Below, piece by piece: positions 51,241 to 61,142 of a stretch of DNA of 64,000 bases; position 1 is the first letter of the stretch; every line of letters begins with the position of its first letter. Source of the stretch: Erythrobacter sp. Alg231-14 (lineage in GTDB: Bacteria; Pseudomonadota; Alphaproteobacteria; Sphingomonadales; Sphingomonadaceae); contig NZ_LT702999.1 of NCBI RefSeq assembly GCF_900149685.1, positions 1,798,001-1,862,000 of the forward strand. The letters run 5' to 3'. The translations under genes and the position numbers were made by a program. Under the pieces are notes generated by a model. It worked only from the letters and a program-made list of their open reading frames with translations, was not told where the DNA came from and did no database searches.

Positions 51241-51927
51241 ATGCCCAAATTGATCCTCGTCCGCCACGGCCAAAGCCAATGGAACCTTGAAAATCGTTTC
51301 ACCGGCTGGTGGGATGTCGACCTGACCGAAAAAGGCGTCGCCGAAGCGAAAGCCGCAGGCGTTTTGTTGGCCGAAAAAGGCGTTGTGCCTGACCTTTGCT
51401 TCACATCGGTTCAAACCCGCGCCATCAAAACGCTCAATCTCGCATTGGAAGAAATGGGGCGTTTGTGGATGCCGGTGGTCAAGGACTGGCGCCTGAATGA
51501 ACGGCATTATGGCGGCCTAACAGGGCTCAACAAACAAGAGACGCGCGAAAAGCACGGCGATGAGCAGGTCCACATTTGGCGCCGCAGTTTCGACACGCCG
51601 CCGCCTCCGATGGAAGCGGGCAGCGAATACGATCCGGGCGCGGATCCGCGCTACGATGGAATAGATGTTCCCAACACCGAAAGCCTTAAGCTGACGATCG
51701 AGCGCGTTTTGCCCTATTGGGAAGAAAACATCGTACCAGCCTTAGCCGCGGGCAATTCGGTGATCATTTCTGCCCACGGCAACAGCTTGCGGGCGCTTGT
51801 GAAACACCTCTCTCAGATCTCAGATGAGGATATCACCGGCCTGGAAATTCCCACCGGCCAACCGATCATCTATGAGTTTGACGACAATATGGTGCCGGGT
51901 GAGCGGTATTATCTAAAGGACGCTTGA
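51241..51927 (+). CDS. gpmA: 2,3-bisphosphoglycerate-dependent phosphoglycerate mutase
   Basis: 228 residues. The phospho-histidine motif is [10 protein letters not shown] (H9), [14 protein letters not shown] follows, [12 protein letters not shown] is the substrate loop, and [13 protein letters not shown] holds the second catalytic His. It interconverts 3- and 2-phosphoglycerate in glycolysis and gluconeogenesis. The length is as expected. It is followed at 7 bases by purE. Confidence 0.96.
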   Translation: MPKLILVRHGQSQWNLENRFTGWWDVDLTEKGVAEAKAAGVLLAEKGVVPDLCFTSVQTRAIKTLNLALEEMGRLWMPVVKDWRLNERHYGGLTGLNKQETREKHGDEQVHIWRRSFDTPPPPMEAGSEYDPGADPRYDGIDVPNTESLKLTIERVLPYWEENIVPALAAGNSVIISAHGNSLRALVKHLSQISDEDITGLEIPTGQPIIYEFDDNMVPGERYYLKDA

Positions 51928-51934
51928 GGCGCAT

Positions 51935-52429
51935 ATGGCCAAGGATAACAACGGCAAAGTCGCCATCGTCATGGGCAGCCAATCGGATTGGCCCACGATG
52001 CGGCTGGCCACAGAGATTCTGAGCGAGCTTGAGGTGGAACACGAAGCGCGCATCGTTTCTGCCCATCGTACACCCGACCGCATGAACGCTTTTGCCAAAG
52101 GTGCTGAGGGCGAAGGCTTTGATGTCATTATCGCCGGCGCAGGCGGCGCAGCGCATTTGCCCGGGATGATCGCGGCGATGACGCACCTGCCGGTTTTGGG
52201 TGTCCCCGTTCAATCCAAGGCGCTTTCGGGCATGGATAGCCTGCTTTCGATCGCGCAAATGCCCGCCGGGGTGCCGGTTGGCACGTTGGCAATTGGCGAT
52301 GCAGGCGCGAAAAACGCCGCTTTGATGGCGGCTGCGATACTCGCTTTGTCCGACGAAGGTTTGTCCAATCGCCTTCAGGATTGGCGCGCGGCGCGCAGCA
52401 ATGATGTGGCGGAGGCTCCGGTCGATTGA
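51935..52429 (+). CDS. purE: N5-carboxyaminoimidazole ribonucleotide mutase
   Basis: 164 residues. The motifs are [19 protein letters not shown] and [15 protein letters not shown] (PurE class I). It converts N5-CAIR to CAIR in purine synthesis. Its stop overlaps the purK ATG by one base (TGATG), the usual purE-purK coupling. Confidence 0.97.
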   Translation: MAKDNNGKVAIVMGSQSDWPTMRLATEILSELEVEHEARIVSAHRTPDRMNAFAKGAEGEGFDVIIAGAGGAAHLPGMIAAMTHLPVLGVPVQSKALSGMDSLLSIAQMPAGVPVGTLAIGDAGAKNAALMAAAILALSDEGLSNRLQDWRAARSNDVAEAPVD

Positions 52430-53517
52430 TGGCGATCACCGCTCCTCTACCCCCCGGTTCAACAATCGGTATTTTGGGCGGCGGTCAATTGGGCCGAATG
52501 CTCGCCATGGCCGCGGTTCAATTGGGCTATCGCGTGATTGGCTACGCCCCTGCGGGTGACAATGTTGCGATCAGCGCTTGCGATGATTTTTTTGAAAACG
52601 GCTGGGCCGACACCGCCGCATTGGCCGCGTTCGCCAGCAAATGCGATGTGGTGACGTGGGAATTTGAGAATGTTCCCTTGTCCACTGTGGATGCCATTCC
52701 CGAAAACTTGCTCGCCGCTCCGCCTAAAGCGTTGATGATTGCGCAAGACCGACTCAACGAAAAGCGCTTTGTCGAGGAACTGGGTGCTACATGCGCGCCC
52801 TATATGCGGGTCGAAAGCGAAGAGGATTTCGCCAAAGCGGTGGACAGAGTCGGCACACCAGGCATCCTTAAAACCGCGCGCGATGGCTATGACGGAAAAG
52901 GCCAATGGCGCATTTCTTCCGCGCACGAAGTCGAAGGGATTCGTTTCCCCGGACGCCCGTGCATCTACGAAGGCATGGTCAATTTCGAAGCGGAGTTTTC
53001 GGTCATCCTAGCCAGAAGCAGCGATGGCCAAGAGGGAGGAAACATCCGCATATGGGATTCATCGGCCAACACCCATGATGGCGGGATGTTGGTGAAATCG
53101 GTGATCCCTGCCGGCAGCATAATCGAGAGCCAAGTCGAAGCGGCGCGGAACATCGCCCGGAAAACGGCGGACGCTCTGCAATATGTTGGTGTGCTCACGC
53201 TGGAATTCTTTGCAACCAAAGACGGCCCGGTGTTCAACGAAATGGCACCCCGCGTTCACAATTCGGGGCACTGGACAATCGAAGGCGCCGCGACGAGCCA
53301 GTTTGAAAACCACATCAGAGCCATATGCGGATTGCCCTTGGGCGGAACAGAAACCCGGTTTGCCAGCATTGATATGCGCAACATCGTGGGCGAAGATGCC
53401 CTATCCGCACATGAAATATTGGCCGAAGATGGGGAACCGCATTTGCATCTCTATGGCAAACGCGAAGCCCGCGACGGGCGCAAAATGGGCCATGTTACGC
53501 GGGTCGCGCACGGTTAA
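52429..53517 (+). CDS. purK: N5-carboxyaminoimidazole ribonucleotide synthase
   Basis: 362 residues, ATP-grasp enzyme. GILGGGQLGRMLAMAA is the N-terminal domain, GTPGILKTARDGYDGKGQW the ATP-grasp region, and FNEMAPRVHNSGHW a metal/substrate site. It uses ATP and bicarbonate to make N5-CAIR. ATG at 52429 is preferred over the adjoining TTG. folA follows 13 bases later. Confidence 0.96.
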   Translation: MAITAPLPPGSTIGILGGGQLGRMLAMAAVQLGYRVIGYAPAGDNVAISACDDFFENGWADTAALAAFASKCDVVTWEFENVPLSTVDAIPENLLAAPPKALMIAQDRLNEKRFVEELGATCAPYMRVESEEDFAKAVDRVGTPGILKTARDGYDGKGQWRISSAHEVEGIRFPGRPCIYEGMVNFEAEFSVILARSSDGQEGGNIRIWDSSANTHDGGMLVKSVIPAGSIIESQVEAARNIARKTADALQYVGVLTLEFFATKDGPVFNEMAPRVHNSGHWTIEGAATSQFENHIRAICGLPLGGTETRFASIDMRNIVGEDALSAHEILAEDGEPHLHLYGKREARDGRKMGHVTRVAHG

Positions 53518-53530
53518 AGCCGCACCGCGA

Positions 53531-54034
53531 ATGGATCATACCATCACCCTTATCTATGCCCGTGCGGCGAACGGCGCGATCGGCCACGAAGGCAGCTTGC
53601 CCTGGCATCTGCCGGCGGATTTGAAGCGTTTCAAAGCGCTGACGATGGGTAAGCCAATGATTATGGGGCGCAAAACTTTTGAAAGCCTGCCCGGTTTGCT
53701 TCCCGGTCGGCGTCACATCGTTTTAACTCGGCGCGACACATGGAACAGCGATGGCGCCGAAGTCGCACGATCCGTTCAAGAGGCGCTGTCATTGGCACAA
53801 GAGGGCAATGAAACGGGCGAAATACCCGTTGTGGGCGGCGCAGCTATTTACGATGTGTTTCGCCCCTTGGCGCAACGGATCGAAGTCACTGAAATTCATG
53901 CCGATTATGCGGGCGACACATTCATGAAGCCTTTGGGCGATGAATGGCGAGTAACAACACGCGAAGATCACGACGCCCAAGGCGATAGGCCCGCCTATTC
54001 CTTCGTCACCTATTGTCGGGATGGCGACGAGTGA
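53531..54034 (+). CDS. folA: Dihydrofolate reductase
   Basis: 167 residues from ATG at 53531, the start giving the expected DHFR length; the longer open frame overlaps purK and is not used. GSLPWHLPADLKRFKALTMG and PMIMGRKTFESLPGLLPGR are the substrate and NADPH regions (D in LPADL is the catalytic acid), and VVGGAAIYD is the second cofactor motif. It reduces dihydrofolate. It overlaps the dipeptidase start by 4 bases. Confidence 0.95.
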   Translation: MDHTITLIYARAANGAIGHEGSLPWHLPADLKRFKALTMGKPMIMGRKTFESLPGLLPGRRHIVLTRRDTWNSDGAEVARSVQEALSLAQEGNETGEIPVVGGAAIYDVFRPLAQRIEVTEIHADYAGDTFMKPLGDEWRVTTREDHDAQGDRPAYSFVTYCRDGDE

Positions 54035-55242
54035 TCCGGAAATTCCTTTTGGGGATCGCGCTGATTGTGATCATCGGCGCGTCGGCTTTTTTCATATTCG
54101 CGCCGCGTATTGTCGACAGTGACATGAACGGTATCGATGGCGCGCCGCTGCCCGCCGTCACCGCAGAGGCGCAAGCTTTGCACGCCACGCTTTCCATTGT
54201 TGATTTGCATTCCGATACGTTGCTTTGGAAACGCGATATTTTGGAACGTCACGATTACGGCCACATGGATATGCCGCGGCTCCGCGATGGGAATGTCGCA
54301 TTGCAGGTATTCTCCAGCGTCACCAAAACGCCAAGAAACCAAAACTACGACAACAACAGCGCCGATGGCGACAATGTCACGGCGTTGGTCGTTGGCCAAT
54401 TGCAGCCGCCGCGAACATGGACGTCGCTGCTCGAACGCTCTCTCTTTCACGCGCAAAAACTTGATGAAGCGGCTGACGAGACCGGGTCTGGCATTGTTAA
54501 AGTCCGCGCCGCCGGAGATGTGGCCGACCTTTTGACGGCTCGCGCTGCGGATCAGGATGCAGTCGGTGCCTTGTTCAGTGCCGAAGGATTGCACAATCTC
54601 GAGGGGGAACTGAGCAATCTAACAGTGTTGTACGATGCGGGATTGCGCATGGCGGGCCTGACGCATTTCTTTGACAATGATCTGGCCGGATCCATGCACG
54701 GCGAAGGCAAAGGCGGCCTGACCGATATGGGCCGCAGCGCAGTCCGCGACATGGAAGAGATGGGCATTATAGTCGACATCGCGCATTGCAGCGCGGCCTG
54801 TGTCGATGACATTTTGACCATCGCGCGACGCCCGGTTGTCTCCAGCCATGGTGGCGTACGGGCCACATGCGATGTGAACCGCAATCTCAACGATGATCAG
54901 ATCCGCAAAGTCGCCGAAAATGGCGGGATCATTGGCGTTGGATATTGGGAGGGCGCGGTTTGCGACACCTCCCCCCAAGCCATTGTCCGCGCGATGCAAC
55001 ACATTCGCGATCTTGTCGGGATAGAGCACGTCGCTCTTGGCAGTGACTATGACGGAACCGTCCTGGTCCGGTTTGACACCGCAGGATTGGTGCATATCAC
55101 TCAGGCATTGATTGATGCTGAATTCACCGAAGACGAAATCCGCGCCGCAATGGGGGGCAACGCCCTTCGATTGATTGAACAAGGGCTGATCCCGATGGCC
55201 GATCTCCCCGATGAAACCACCAATGACGAAGAGGATAGCTGA
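54031..55242 (+). CDS. M19 renal-type membrane dipeptidase
   Basis: 403 residues from GTG at 54031, overlapping the folA stop (GTGA). An N-terminal membrane anchor or signal lies at about residues 4-24. Metal-binding residues are in VDLHSDTL (H and D), HCSAACVDD, SSHGGVRATCD and LGSDYDG. This is the peptidase M19 pattern, hydrolysing dipeptides, probably on the periplasmic side. ribF is coupled directly (TGATG). Confidence 0.9.
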   Translation: MIRKFLLGIALIVIIGASAFFIFAPRIVDSDMNGIDGAPLPAVTAEAQALHATLSIVDLHSDTLLWKRDILERHDYGHMDMPRLRDGNVALQVFSSVTKTPRNQNYDNNSADGDNVTALVVGQLQPPRTWTSLLERSLFHAQKLDEAADETGSGIVKVRAAGDVADLLTARAADQDAVGALFSAEGLHNLEGELSNLTVLYDAGLRMAGLTHFFDNDLAGSMHGEGKGGLTDMGRSAVRDMEEMGIIVDIAHCSAACVDDILTIARRPVVSSHGGVRATCDVNRNLNDDQIRKVAENGGIIGVGYWEGAVCDTSPQAIVRAMQHIRDLVGIEHVALGSDYDGTVLVRFDTAGLVHITQALIDAEFTEDEIRAAMGGNALRLIEQGLIPMADLPDETTNDEEDS

Positions 55243-56168
55243 TGCGCTGGCTCGATCATCGCGAACCAATCGCCGATGCATTGCGCGGCGCCGTCATTGC
55301 GCTGGGCAATTTTGACGGTTTTCATATTGGGCACCAAACGGTCGCCGGCGAAGCGATCAATTGGGCGCACGAAGAGGGCCGCCCGTCCATCATCGCCACG
55401 TTCGATCCCCATCCGGTCCGCTTTTTCAAACCTGATGCGGCCCCTTTTCGCCTGACAACGTTGGAACAACGCCAAGAGCTGTACACCGGCGCCGGGGCGA
55501 CCGCGATGTTGGTCTTTCATTTCGATGCGGAACTGGCCGGGACGAGCGCCGAAGATTTCATCACCGAAATCCTGATTGAACGGTTTGGCGCGCATGGTGT
55601 GGTCACCGGCGCCGATTTCACCTTTGGCAAAGGCGCAAAAGGCAACGTGGAATTGCTGCGATCCTTTGGTGGCGAACACGATCTGAAATCGCGCGTGGTC
55701 GATGCCGTGGAAGGCGATGGCGCGATCGTATCATCCAGCCGCATCCGAGACGCATTGCGCGAGGGCGATCCCCAATTGGCGGCGCAATTGTTGACCCGTC
55801 CCTTTGCCATTCGCGGCATTGTCGAACACGGCGACAAACGCGGCCGCACTATCGGATATCCAACCGCCAATCTTGCGGTCGATAAATACCTGCGCCCCAA
55901 ATATGGCGTGTACGCCGTGACAGGTACCGTGCTGGCCACGGGTGAGGTTTTAAAGGGCGCGGCAAATATTGGCATCCGCCCGCAATTCGAACCGCCCAAA
56001 GAGTTGTTGGAACCCTATTTCTTTGATTTTTCCGGCGATCTGTACGGCCAAGAAATCGAGGTCGCGTTTCACCATTTCCTGCGCGGAGAGGCGAAATTCG
56101 ACACCCTTGATGGTTTGATGGTGCAGATGGAACGCGATTGCACCAAGGCGCGCGAGCTGTTGGCGTGA
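55242..56168 (+). CDS. ribF: Bifunctional riboflavin kinase/FAD synthetase
   Basis: 308 residues. The N-terminal FMN adenylyltransferase domain contains GNFDGFHIGHQ and ATFDPHP, with SSSRIRDALREGD. The C-terminal riboflavin kinase domain has GRTIGYPTANL and PKYGVYAV. It makes FMN and FAD. It overlaps the following gene by 4 bases. Confidence 0.95.
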   Translation: MRWLDHREPIADALRGAVIALGNFDGFHIGHQTVAGEAINWAHEEGRPSIIATFDPHPVRFFKPDAAPFRLTTLEQRQELYTGAGATAMLVFHFDAELAGTSAEDFITEILIERFGAHGVVTGADFTFGKGAKGNVELLRSFGGEHDLKSRVVDAVEGDGAIVSSSRIRDALREGDPQLAAQLLTRPFAIRGIVEHGDKRGRTIGYPTANLAVDKYLRPKYGVYAVTGTVLATGEVLKGAANIGIRPQFEPPKELLEPYFFDFSGDLYGQEIEVAFHHFLRGEAKFDTLDGLMVQMERDCTKARELLA

Positions 56169-57214
56169 AGCGCTTTATCTATTGGGGCGGCTTGCTGTTC
56201 GCCCTCGCCATTCTGATCCTGTCCGTGACCAACGCCAGTTGGCTTGCACCTGATCCCGTGGGCGCACCCAAAATCATCACCCATCGCGGCATCCACCAAA
56301 TGTACGACAAAACCGGGGTGGAGCGGGACACATGCACCGCCGACCGAATCGACGCGCCCTATCACGACTACCTCGAAAACACCGTCCCCAGCGTTCTGCG
56401 TGCGCAAAAATTGGGCGCGTGGATGGTCGAAATTGACATCGCCCCGACAAAGGACGGGGAATTGATGGTCTTCCATGATTGGACGCTTGATTGCCGCACA
56501 AACGGCACAGGGCCCATCCGCGACGCCACTTTTGAAGAGGTTAGCGCGCTGGATATCGGGCATGGCTACACCGCAGATGGCGGCGAGACTTTTCCCTTTC
56601 GTGGGCGATTCGTCGGCGCGATGCCAACATTGAAACAAGTGGCCGCCGTGTTGCCAGTGCGGGGTCGTTTGATGATCAATTTCAAATCGAAGGACCCCGC
56701 AGAAGCGGACATGGTTGCCGCCGCGATGGAGGCTATCGGACGCGATCCGGTCGAATCGGGCGATGGTTTTTACGGAAATGCCGGCCCTATCGACCGTATT
56801 CGAGAGCTCTATCCCGAAATATGGTCATGGAAGCCGGATGCGGCAAAAACCTGCTCCCAAGACTACATCGCCTATGGCTGGAGCGGATATTTGCCTGAAA
56901 GCTGTCGCGGCGAGACGATGTTGGTCCCGCTCAATTACCAATGGGCCTATTGGGGTTGGCCCAATCGATTGATTGCGCGGATGGAAGAATATGGCGGCAA
57001 TGTCATCGTCATTGGCCCGGTTGCGGACAATTTGCCGCGTGGTCTGACCCTGCCCGAACAACTCACTGAAATACCCGATTCTTTTAACGGTTATGTCTGG
57101 GTCGAAGACGCGATTAATATCGTTCCGGCGCTGATCCAACGCTTTGATGACCGCACCCAAGAAGAGATCGACGCGGGCGAAGCTGCATTGGATCGGCGCA
57201 GAGCTGCGCAATGA
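56165..57214 (+). CDS. Glycerophosphodiester phosphodiesterase family protein
   Basis: 349 residues from GTG at 56165, overlapping the ribF stop. An N-terminal membrane helix is at about residues 4-24. GDPD catalytic features are THRG and VEIDIAPTKDGELMVFHD. The rest is longer than minimal GDPDs and includes a Trp-rich segment YQWAYWGWPNR. It is probably a periplasmic or membrane-bound phosphodiesterase; the substrate is not certain. Confidence 0.83.
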   Translation: MKRFIYWGGLLFALAILILSVTNASWLAPDPVGAPKIITHRGIHQMYDKTGVERDTCTADRIDAPYHDYLENTVPSVLRAQKLGAWMVEIDIAPTKDGELMVFHDWTLDCRTNGTGPIRDATFEEVSALDIGHGYTADGGETFPFRGRFVGAMPTLKQVAAVLPVRGRLMINFKSKDPAEADMVAAAMEAIGRDPVESGDGFYGNAGPIDRIRELYPEIWSWKPDAAKTCSQDYIAYGWSGYLPESCRGETMLVPLNYQWAYWGWPNRLIARMEEYGGNVIVIGPVADNLPRGLTLPEQLTEIPDSFNGYVWVEDAINIVPALIQRFDDRTQEEIDAGEAALDRRRAAQ

Positions 57215-57254
57215 GGGTTTATTGCTGGGCGCGAATGTCCTAACGCGCGCGTCT

Positions 57255-60140
57255 ATGTCTGACAGCAATCAGAGCGCAAACGAGCGCGACCTCAAAGATA
57301 CCGTCTTCCTACCCAAGACGGCGTTCCCCATGAAAGCCGGCCTTCCGCAGAAGGAACCGGGCATTGAGGCGCGCTGGCGCGAGATCGATTTGTACAGGCA
57401 AATGCGCGAAAGCCGCGCTGGGCGTGAGAAGTTTATCCTTCACGATGGCCCTCCCTATGCGAACGGCGATATGCATATCGGCCATGCGCTGAACCATATC
57501 CTCAAGGACATGGTCTGCCGCACGCAAAACCTGATGGGCAAAGACGCGCCCTATGTGCCGGGCTGGGATTGCCACGGCCTTCCGATCGAATGGAAGGTTG
57601 AGGAGAAATACCGCAAGAAAAAGCTCAACAAAGACGAAGTTCCCGCAAAGGAATTTCGCGCCGAATGCCGCGCCTATGCGCAAGGGTGGGTGGACACTCA
57701 GCGTGAGCAGCTCAAACGGCTTGGCATCATGGGCGATTGGGACAATCCCTATCTCACCATGGATTTTCAGGCTGAGAGCACAATTGTCGCCGAGCTGATG
57801 AAATTCGCCGAAGCGGGCAACCTTTATCGCGGTTCAAAGCCGATCATGTGGTCGCCGGTTGAGAAAACCGCTCTGGCGGAGGCTGAGGTTGAATATGAAG
57901 ACCTAACCGACAGCCCGCAGATTGATGTGGCGTTTGAGATTACGGAATGCCCGAATGTACCCGAACTGGTCGGCGCGCATGCGGTGATCTGGACGACGAC
58001 GCCTTGGACGATCCCGGTTAATCAGGCTTTGGCCTATGGGGCAGATATCGACTACCTCCATGTCGCCGAACTTGATGAGATGGCCGAAGAAACAGGCCGT
58101 CGGTTCCTCGTGGCCCGCGAACTCTACGACGCATTCCGCGCTCGCGTAAGATCACAGGGCGATCCGCAGCAGAATTACGCGACGTTGGGCTTTTATATTG
58201 GCTCCGACCTAGCCGGAGCCAAAACCCGCCACCCGATGCATCATCTGGGAGGGTTCTACACCAAGCCCCGCCCTTTCCTCGAAGGCGATTTTGTCACCAC
58301 TGAGAGCGGCACCGGCCTAGTCCATATGTCGCCCGATCACGGCGAGGATGATTTCGACCTGTGCAAAGCCAACGGCATCAACCCCGTCTTCGCCGTGATG
58401 GATGATGGCCGTTACCGCGATGATTGGGCGTGGCTGGGCGCCGATGATGTGGATGCGGATGGCAAAGCGCGCCGCCGCGCGGTCATCAACAAGCCCTTCA
58501 ACGCGCCCGATGGCCCGATCTGCAACGATCTGCGCGAGGTTGGCGCATTGCTTTCGGCCTCCGCCGATTACGCGCATTCCTACCCGCATTCATGGCGTTC
58601 CAAGGCCAAGGTTATCTATCGCTGCACACCGCAATGGTTCGTGCCGATGGACAAAGAACTCGATGGAGGCGGCACGCTGCGTTCGCGCGGCATGTCCGAA
58701 ATCGACCGGGTCGAATTCGTGCCGGAGAAAGGCCAAAACCGCATCGGCTCTATGGTCGAAGGGCGGCCCGATTGGGTGCTCTCGCGCCAACGCGCATGGG
58801 GTGTGCCGATCACGCTCTTCCTGAAATCGGGCACCAGCGAATATTTGGCAGACCCTGCGGTCAATGCACGCGTCGTCGCCGCGGTTGCCGAAGAGGGCGT
58901 CGATGCATGGGAAGAGGCGCGCAAGGCCGAATTCCTCGGTTCGGACTACAACCCCGACGATTACGACATGGTCATGGACATCCTCGATGTCTGGTTCGAT
59001 TCGGGCTGCACCCATTCCTTTGTGCTGGAGTCTGGCCGCTGGCCTGACCTGCAATGGCCCGCCAACCTCTATCTCGAAGGGTCGGATCAGCATCGCGGTT
59101 GGTTCCAATCTTCGCTTTTGCAAAGCTGCGCCACGCGCGGCCGCGCGCCCTACGATCAGGTTCTCACCCACGGATTCACGATGGATTCCAAGGGCAAGAA
59201 AATGTCGAAATCGCTCGGCAACACGATCAGCCCTCTGAAAGTGATGGAGCAATACGGCGCGGACATCGTCCGGCTCTGGGCGCTCAGCGTCGATTTCACC
59301 GAAGATCACCGGATCGGCGACGAAATCCTCAAGGGTGTCGGCGATCAATACCGCCGGTTGCGCAACACGTTCCGTTATCTGCTTGGCGCTCTCGATGGCT
59401 TTATCGGCGATATGTCGGACAGCGGAGAGATCCCCGAGCTGGAATTGTACGTCCTATCGCTGCTCAGCGAATTGGACGGGAAACTGCGCAAGGCCGCAAC
59501 CGAATACGATTTTAACACCTACACGCGTTTGCTCGTCGATTTCTGCAACGAAGATTTGAGCGCATTCTTCTTCGATATTCGCAAAGATACACTCTATTGC
59601 GATGGCCCCGACAGCACGACCCGCAACGCTTATCGCACAGTGCTCGATCTGTTGTTCCACGCGCTCGTCCGCTACGCGGCGCCGGTTCTGGTCTTCACTG
59701 CAGAGGAAGTGTGGAAGACCCGATATCCCGAAGACGATCAGGCGGATGAAGATGGCAAAGTGGGCAGCGTCCACTTGCTCGAATGGCCCAGCGTTCCTGC
59801 CGTGCCAGCCGACCGCGCAAAATGGGACGCTCTGCGCGCCTTGCGCGAACGCGTGACCGAAGCGATTGAGCCGCTGCGCCGCGAAAAAGTCATCCGGTCC
59901 AGCAATGAGGCCGTTGTCAGCGTGCCAGCCAATGCGGTTCCGGATGGCGTGAGCGATGAACAACTTGCCGAGCTGTTCATCACTGGGAAAGTCACACGCG
60001 TCGATGGGGATGAAGTGACTGTTACCAAATCCACCGATCACAAATGCGGCCGCTGCTGGCGCTTGCTCCCCGACGTTGCCGAAGATGGTGCGTTGTGTGG
60101 ACGGTGCGACACCGTCGTTAGCGCGATGGACACCGCCTGA
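57255..60140 (+). CDS. ileS: Isoleucyl-tRNA synthetase
   Basis: 961 residues from ATG at 57255, the start that gives a typical IleRS N-terminus; the open frame further upstream lies in the GDPD gene. HIGH is at 74-77 (HIGH in DMHIGHALN), and KMSKS is in KGKKMSKSLGN. The C-terminal zinc site is CGRCWR...CGRC. It charges tRNA-Ile. Its stop overlaps lspA (TGATG). Confidence 0.97.
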   Translation: MSDSNQSANERDLKDTVFLPKTAFPMKAGLPQKEPGIEARWREIDLYRQMRESRAGREKFILHDGPPYANGDMHIGHALNHILKDMVCRTQNLMGKDAPYVPGWDCHGLPIEWKVEEKYRKKKLNKDEVPAKEFRAECRAYAQGWVDTQREQLKRLGIMGDWDNPYLTMDFQAESTIVAELMKFAEAGNLYRGSKPIMWSPVEKTALAEAEVEYEDLTDSPQIDVAFEITECPNVPELVGAHAVIWTTTPWTIPVNQALAYGADIDYLHVAELDEMAEETGRRFLVARELYDAFRARVRSQGDPQQNYATLGFYIGSDLAGAKTRHPMHHLGGFYTKPRPFLEGDFVTTESGTGLVHMSPDHGEDDFDLCKANGINPVFAVMDDGRYRDDWAWLGADDVDADGKARRRAVINKPFNAPDGPICNDLREVGALLSASADYAHSYPHSWRSKAKVIYRCTPQWFVPMDKELDGGGTLRSRGMSEIDRVEFVPEKGQNRIGSMVEGRPDWVLSRQRAWGVPITLFLKSGTSEYLADPAVNARVVAAVAEEGVDAWEEARKAEFLGSDYNPDDYDMVMDILDVWFDSGCTHSFVLESGRWPDLQWPANLYLEGSDQHRGWFQSSLLQSCATRGRAPYDQVLTHGFTMDSKGKKMSKSLGNTISPLKVMEQYGADIVRLWALSVDFTEDHRIGDEILKGVGDQYRRLRNTFRYLLGALDGFIGDMSDSGEIPELELYVLSLLSELDGKLRKAATEYDFNTYTRLLVDFCNEDLSAFFFDIRKDTLYCDGPDSTTRNAYRTVLDLLFHALVRYAAPVLVFTAEEVWKTRYPEDDQADEDGKVGSVHLLEWPSVPAVPADRAKWDALRALRERVTEAIEPLRREKVIRSSNEAVVSVPANAVPDGVSDEQLAELFITGKVTRVDGDEVTVTKSTDHKCGRCWRLLPDVAEDGALCGRCDTVVSAMDTA

Positions 60141-60670
60141 TGGGCAAAGTGTTCACCCCATATCGCCTCATCGGGCTTGGCTTTGCCGCGTTCATTGCGG
60201 TGATCGATCAGATTGTGAAATGGTACGTGGTTGGCCCGCTCGACCTGCGCAATGTGCGCAATATTGAGCTGCTCTCCTTCTTTGACCTCACTTACACCGA
60301 GAATCGCGGCATATCGCTGGGCATGTTGGAAGCGACCAATATGGAAATGCGCTGGCTGTTGGTCGGATTGACCGCGGTGATCGCCTTGGTCGTCCTGATT
60401 TGGATGATGCGAGAGAAGTATTTGGGCGACATTCTGGGTCTGTCGATGATTTTGGGCGGGGCGATTGGCAATATTCGCGATCGATATCTGCTTGGCTATG
60501 TCGTGGATTACGCCGATTTGCACATCGGCACATTCCGCCCATTCCTAATTTTCAACATTGCCGATGCGGCAATCACCATCGGCGTCGTGATCATCCTTGC
60601 GCGCAGCCTTTTCATAGGCGACAAGGACGACAAAACTACGGGCGAAAACACCGTCCCTGCGGAGATTTGA
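60140..60670 (+). CDS. lspA: Lipoprotein signal peptidase II
   Basis: 176 residues with four membrane helices. The catalytic aspartates are in GYVVDYADLH and FNIADAAI. The N-terminal conserved block reads TENRGISLGM, variant from NxGaAF. It cleaves signal peptides of diacylated prolipoproteins. It is directly followed by a lipoprotein gene, matching its role. Confidence 0.93.
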   Translation: MGKVFTPYRLIGLGFAAFIAVIDQIVKWYVVGPLDLRNVRNIELLSFFDLTYTENRGISLGMLEATNMEMRWLLVGLTAVIALVVLIWMMREKYLGDILGLSMILGGAIGNIRDRYLLGYVVDYADLHIGTFRPFLIFNIADAAITIGVVIILARSLFIGDKDDKTTGENTVPAEI

Positions 60671-60672
60671 AT

Positions 60673-61083
60673 ATGCGTAACCTGAAAACAGCAATCCTGC
60701 TTGGCGCTGGCTGCGCGATGCTTGCCGCATGCGGTGGCAGCGGTATCTTTAACCGCGATCGTCCCGATGAATTTGCAGTGCAGCGTCAGGCCCCTCTGGT
60801 GGTTCCGCCTGATTTCTCACTCACGCCGCCTGCGCCGGGCGCACCGCGCCCCGCCGAAGGAACGGCCTCTGAACAGGCTCTTGAGGCGCTTTTTGGCGGA
60901 CCAGCCGCACGCAGCGATATTGAAACAAGCGCGCTTGACCGCGCCGGCAGCGCCGCACCAGGCATCCGTTCGCAAGTCGGCGATCCAGGAACGAACATTG
61001 TCGCCAAAGGCAGCGTGACGCGCGATATTATCGCCGCTCCCGAAGGGGATGGGCAAGCCGCCCAAACATTGATCCCGTCGTAA
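60673..61083 (+). CDS. DUF3035-type lipoprotein
   Basis: 136 residues starting 2 bases after lspA. The lipobox is LAAC (cysteine 20), followed by a Pro-rich acidic region containing RQAPLVVPPDFSLTPP, the DUF3035 hallmark. The function is unknown, with a position at the inner or outer membrane expected from lipidation. Co-location with lspA is common in this group. Confidence 0.85.
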   Translation: MRNLKTAILLGAGCAMLAACGGSGIFNRDRPDEFAVQRQAPLVVPPDFSLTPPAPGAPRPAEGTASEQALEALFGGPAARSDIETSALDRAGSAAPGIRSQVGDPGTNIVAKGSVTRDIIAAPEGDGQAAQTLIPS

Positions 61084-61118
61084 TTGAGGGCCCCATTGCG
61101 GGGTGACAGATGAGGCGG

Positions 61119-61142
61119 TTGCAGCCTTAGACTGGGCTGCAA
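61119..61142. terminator. Hairpin terminator between convergent genes
   Basis: An eight-base perfect stem, TTGCAGCC/GGCTGCAA, with an 8-base loop between the stops of the DUF3035 gene and the convergent CNNM gene. It has no strong T run, so it may be weak or bidirectional. Confidence 0.5.
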